Shown in pieces: positions 40,529-41,260 of a stretch of 41,260 nt of DNA. The translations under genes and the position numbers were made by a program. This DNA is from a virus. The stretch spans positions 1 to 41,260 of IMG/VR virus record IMGVR_UViG_3300032287_002340. The stretch is one strand, 5' to 3'. Below the pieces are notes generated by a model. That model saw only the letters and a program-made list of their open reading frames with translations, ran no database searches and was not told where the DNA came from. Within the stretch, counting starts at the first letter, position 1; the number at the start of each line of letters is the position of its first letter.

Positions 40529-40749
40529 TTGCTTTCGAGTTCCTCTAATTCTTTTCTCGTCATGAACCTTACTCGGTATGTCAACTCGGTATCGGCATAG
40601 CGTTGCTTGCGCCATTCGATATGTTGCTTGATGGCGTCGGTCAACTCGCTGCCCATGAATAGGCTGTTGATTCCGTCCGACCATTCGACTCTACCTATTT
40701 GGATCATGCTATTCATTCTGCTTATTGTTTTGTCCATATCTGTGCTCAT
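40525..40749 (-). CDS. Hypothetical protein (74 aa)
   Basis: The helical, charged protein begins MSTDMDKTISRMNSMIQIGR and contains LTDAIKQHIEWRKQRYADTE and a basic/acidic C terminus (RKELEELESK). It starts 11 bases after the upstream stop, so the two genes form a pair. Its stop lies in cassette copy 2. No known family. Confidence 0.55.
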   Translation of the reverse strand: MSTDMDKTISRMNSMIQIGRVEWSDGINSLFMGSELTDAIKQHIEWRKQRYADTELTYRVRFMTRKELEELESK

Positions 40750-40760
40750 AGGATTCAGGG

Positions 40761-41045
40761 TTAGATGTTTGGGGCATAGGACTTCACAAGATACGACTCC
40801 GACACACGCCGATTCCGACGATCGATTTGGCGATCAAGGATTTTAGCCAGCGAGGTGACGGCTCGGTTATGGTGGCCTACGGTCGGCGCATCTAACTCTA
40901 CGCTTACCGATCTTTCCGTGACGGACACGATGCGGATCGGGAACGATCGGCGTAGTGCCCATCTGGTGGTGGATAGTGTAGCTGATGGGACATGAAACGA
41001 CTCGTCCTCGATGTTGGTGGTGTATTTCCATGTAGTTGTTCTCAT
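40761..41045 (-). CDS. Hypothetical protein (94 aa)
   Basis: The start at 41045 (MRTTTWKYTTNIEDESFHVP) follows the A-rich leader (CAAATAGAAATAGAAATATG) of cassette copy 3; a longer start would run into the cassette. The product is beta-rich up to SVSVELDAPTVGHH, then basic and helical (LDRQIDRRNRRVSES). It is encoded together with the 74-residue gene. No known family. Confidence 0.55.
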   Translation of the reverse strand: MRTTTWKYTTNIEDESFHVPSATLSTTRWALRRSFPIRIVSVTERSVSVELDAPTVGHHNRAVTSLAKILDRQIDRRNRRVSESYLVKSYAPNI

Positions 41046-41066
41046 ATTTCTATTTCTATTTGTTTT

Positions 41067-41138
41067 GCGTATCCATACCATATGAACCGCTTGCTACCCT
41101 TATTCCGTTGAGCGGAATAAGAGTAGACAGCGAGTCAC
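41067..41138 (-). repeat. Intergenic cassette copy 3 (degenerate operator + stem-loop)
   Basis: The stem-loop (41095-41125) is identical in sequence to copy 2. The operator-like dyad is damaged on one side (ATCCATACCATATGAAC, 41071-41087), keeping only the inner CATA/TATG. The stop codon of the next gene lies in the conserved GACAGCGAGTCAC end. Confidence 0.85.
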
Positions 41139-41260
41139 AGAGACAGCGGGCTGTAAATCCAGACCATACTCTCAAGAGCATGCTTCCCGAATCGCTCGTA
41201 GTCTACGACCCCATAGTTTATCAGCTCACGCAGCTCGCCATGCGTCATGAGTGTGAAACA
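41135..41260 (-). CDS. C-terminal part or whole of a small protein, cut at window end
   Basis: A minus-strand frame is open to base 41260 and ends at 41135. It could start at the ATG at 41248, giving a 37-residue product (MTHGELRELINYGVVDYERF then a C-terminal WIYSPLSL), or extend beyond the window. Its stop lies inside cassette copy 3, as for the gene before copy 2. No family can be assigned. Confidence 0.5.
   Translation of the reverse strand, partial: CFTLMTHGELRELINYGVVDYERFGKHALESMVWIYSPLSL

Noticed and set aside
39870-41138. CRISPR-like array
   Set aside because: The three repeats are about 600 bases apart with genes between them, so they are regulatory or mobile intergenic elements, not an array.

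Overview
The window is part of a tailed double-stranded DNA phage genome (Caudoviricetes). The evidence is a large and small terminase pair, a family A DNA polymerase with its own replication cassette, a RuvC-type resolvase, two tRNA genes and a set of very large internal virion (ejection) proteins. A tail-tubular-protein-A-like adaptor and a T7-like order of three ejection genes (487, 252 and 3787 residues) suggest podovirus-like morphology; this is inference. Both window ends cut through open reading frames. No portal, major capsid, endolysin, integrase or repressor was recognised, so the window is not the whole genome and nothing here points to lysogeny. The host cannot be named. Some genes have Shine-Dalgarno sites, but many right-arm genes instead have A-rich leaders without one, a pattern best known from Bacteroidota.

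Layout. (1) 1-4660, plus strand: virion and tail genes, a cysteine-rich protein, a 42-residue gene, the adaptor and a PD-(D/E)XK nuclease. (2) 4665-16754, minus strand, read leftward from the terminase region: small terminase, RuvC resolvase, a string of small genes, a MazG-like/DUF5664-type phosphohydrolase, tRNA-Met, tRNA-Thr, more small genes, SF2 helicase, Cas4-like nuclease, a putative ssDNA-binding protein, DNA polymerase and primase-helicase. Most are coupled by ATGA, GTGA or TAATG overlaps and look like one long operon. (3) 16808-33165, plus strand: large terminase, an AT-rich repeat/dyad region, one minus-strand zincin-like gene, a small basic protein, then the three putative ejection genes, the last spanning 11.4 kb. 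(4) 33151-41260, minus strand: accessory arm with very small genes, including three membrane peptides; a MoxR ATPase / DUF3150-like / zincin-VWA module; a GP88-like protein; an Api92/DUF1281-like protein; and three copies of a 70-bp intergenic cassette carrying two dyads.

How it works together. Region 2 supplies replication, recombination and small-terminase functions from a promoter zone next to the divergent large terminase gene. Region 3 makes the packaging motor and the proteins injected with the DNA. Region 4 is probably expressed early or used for host interaction. Its MoxR-VWA module and repeated regulatory cassettes are the least understood parts and the most interesting ones.
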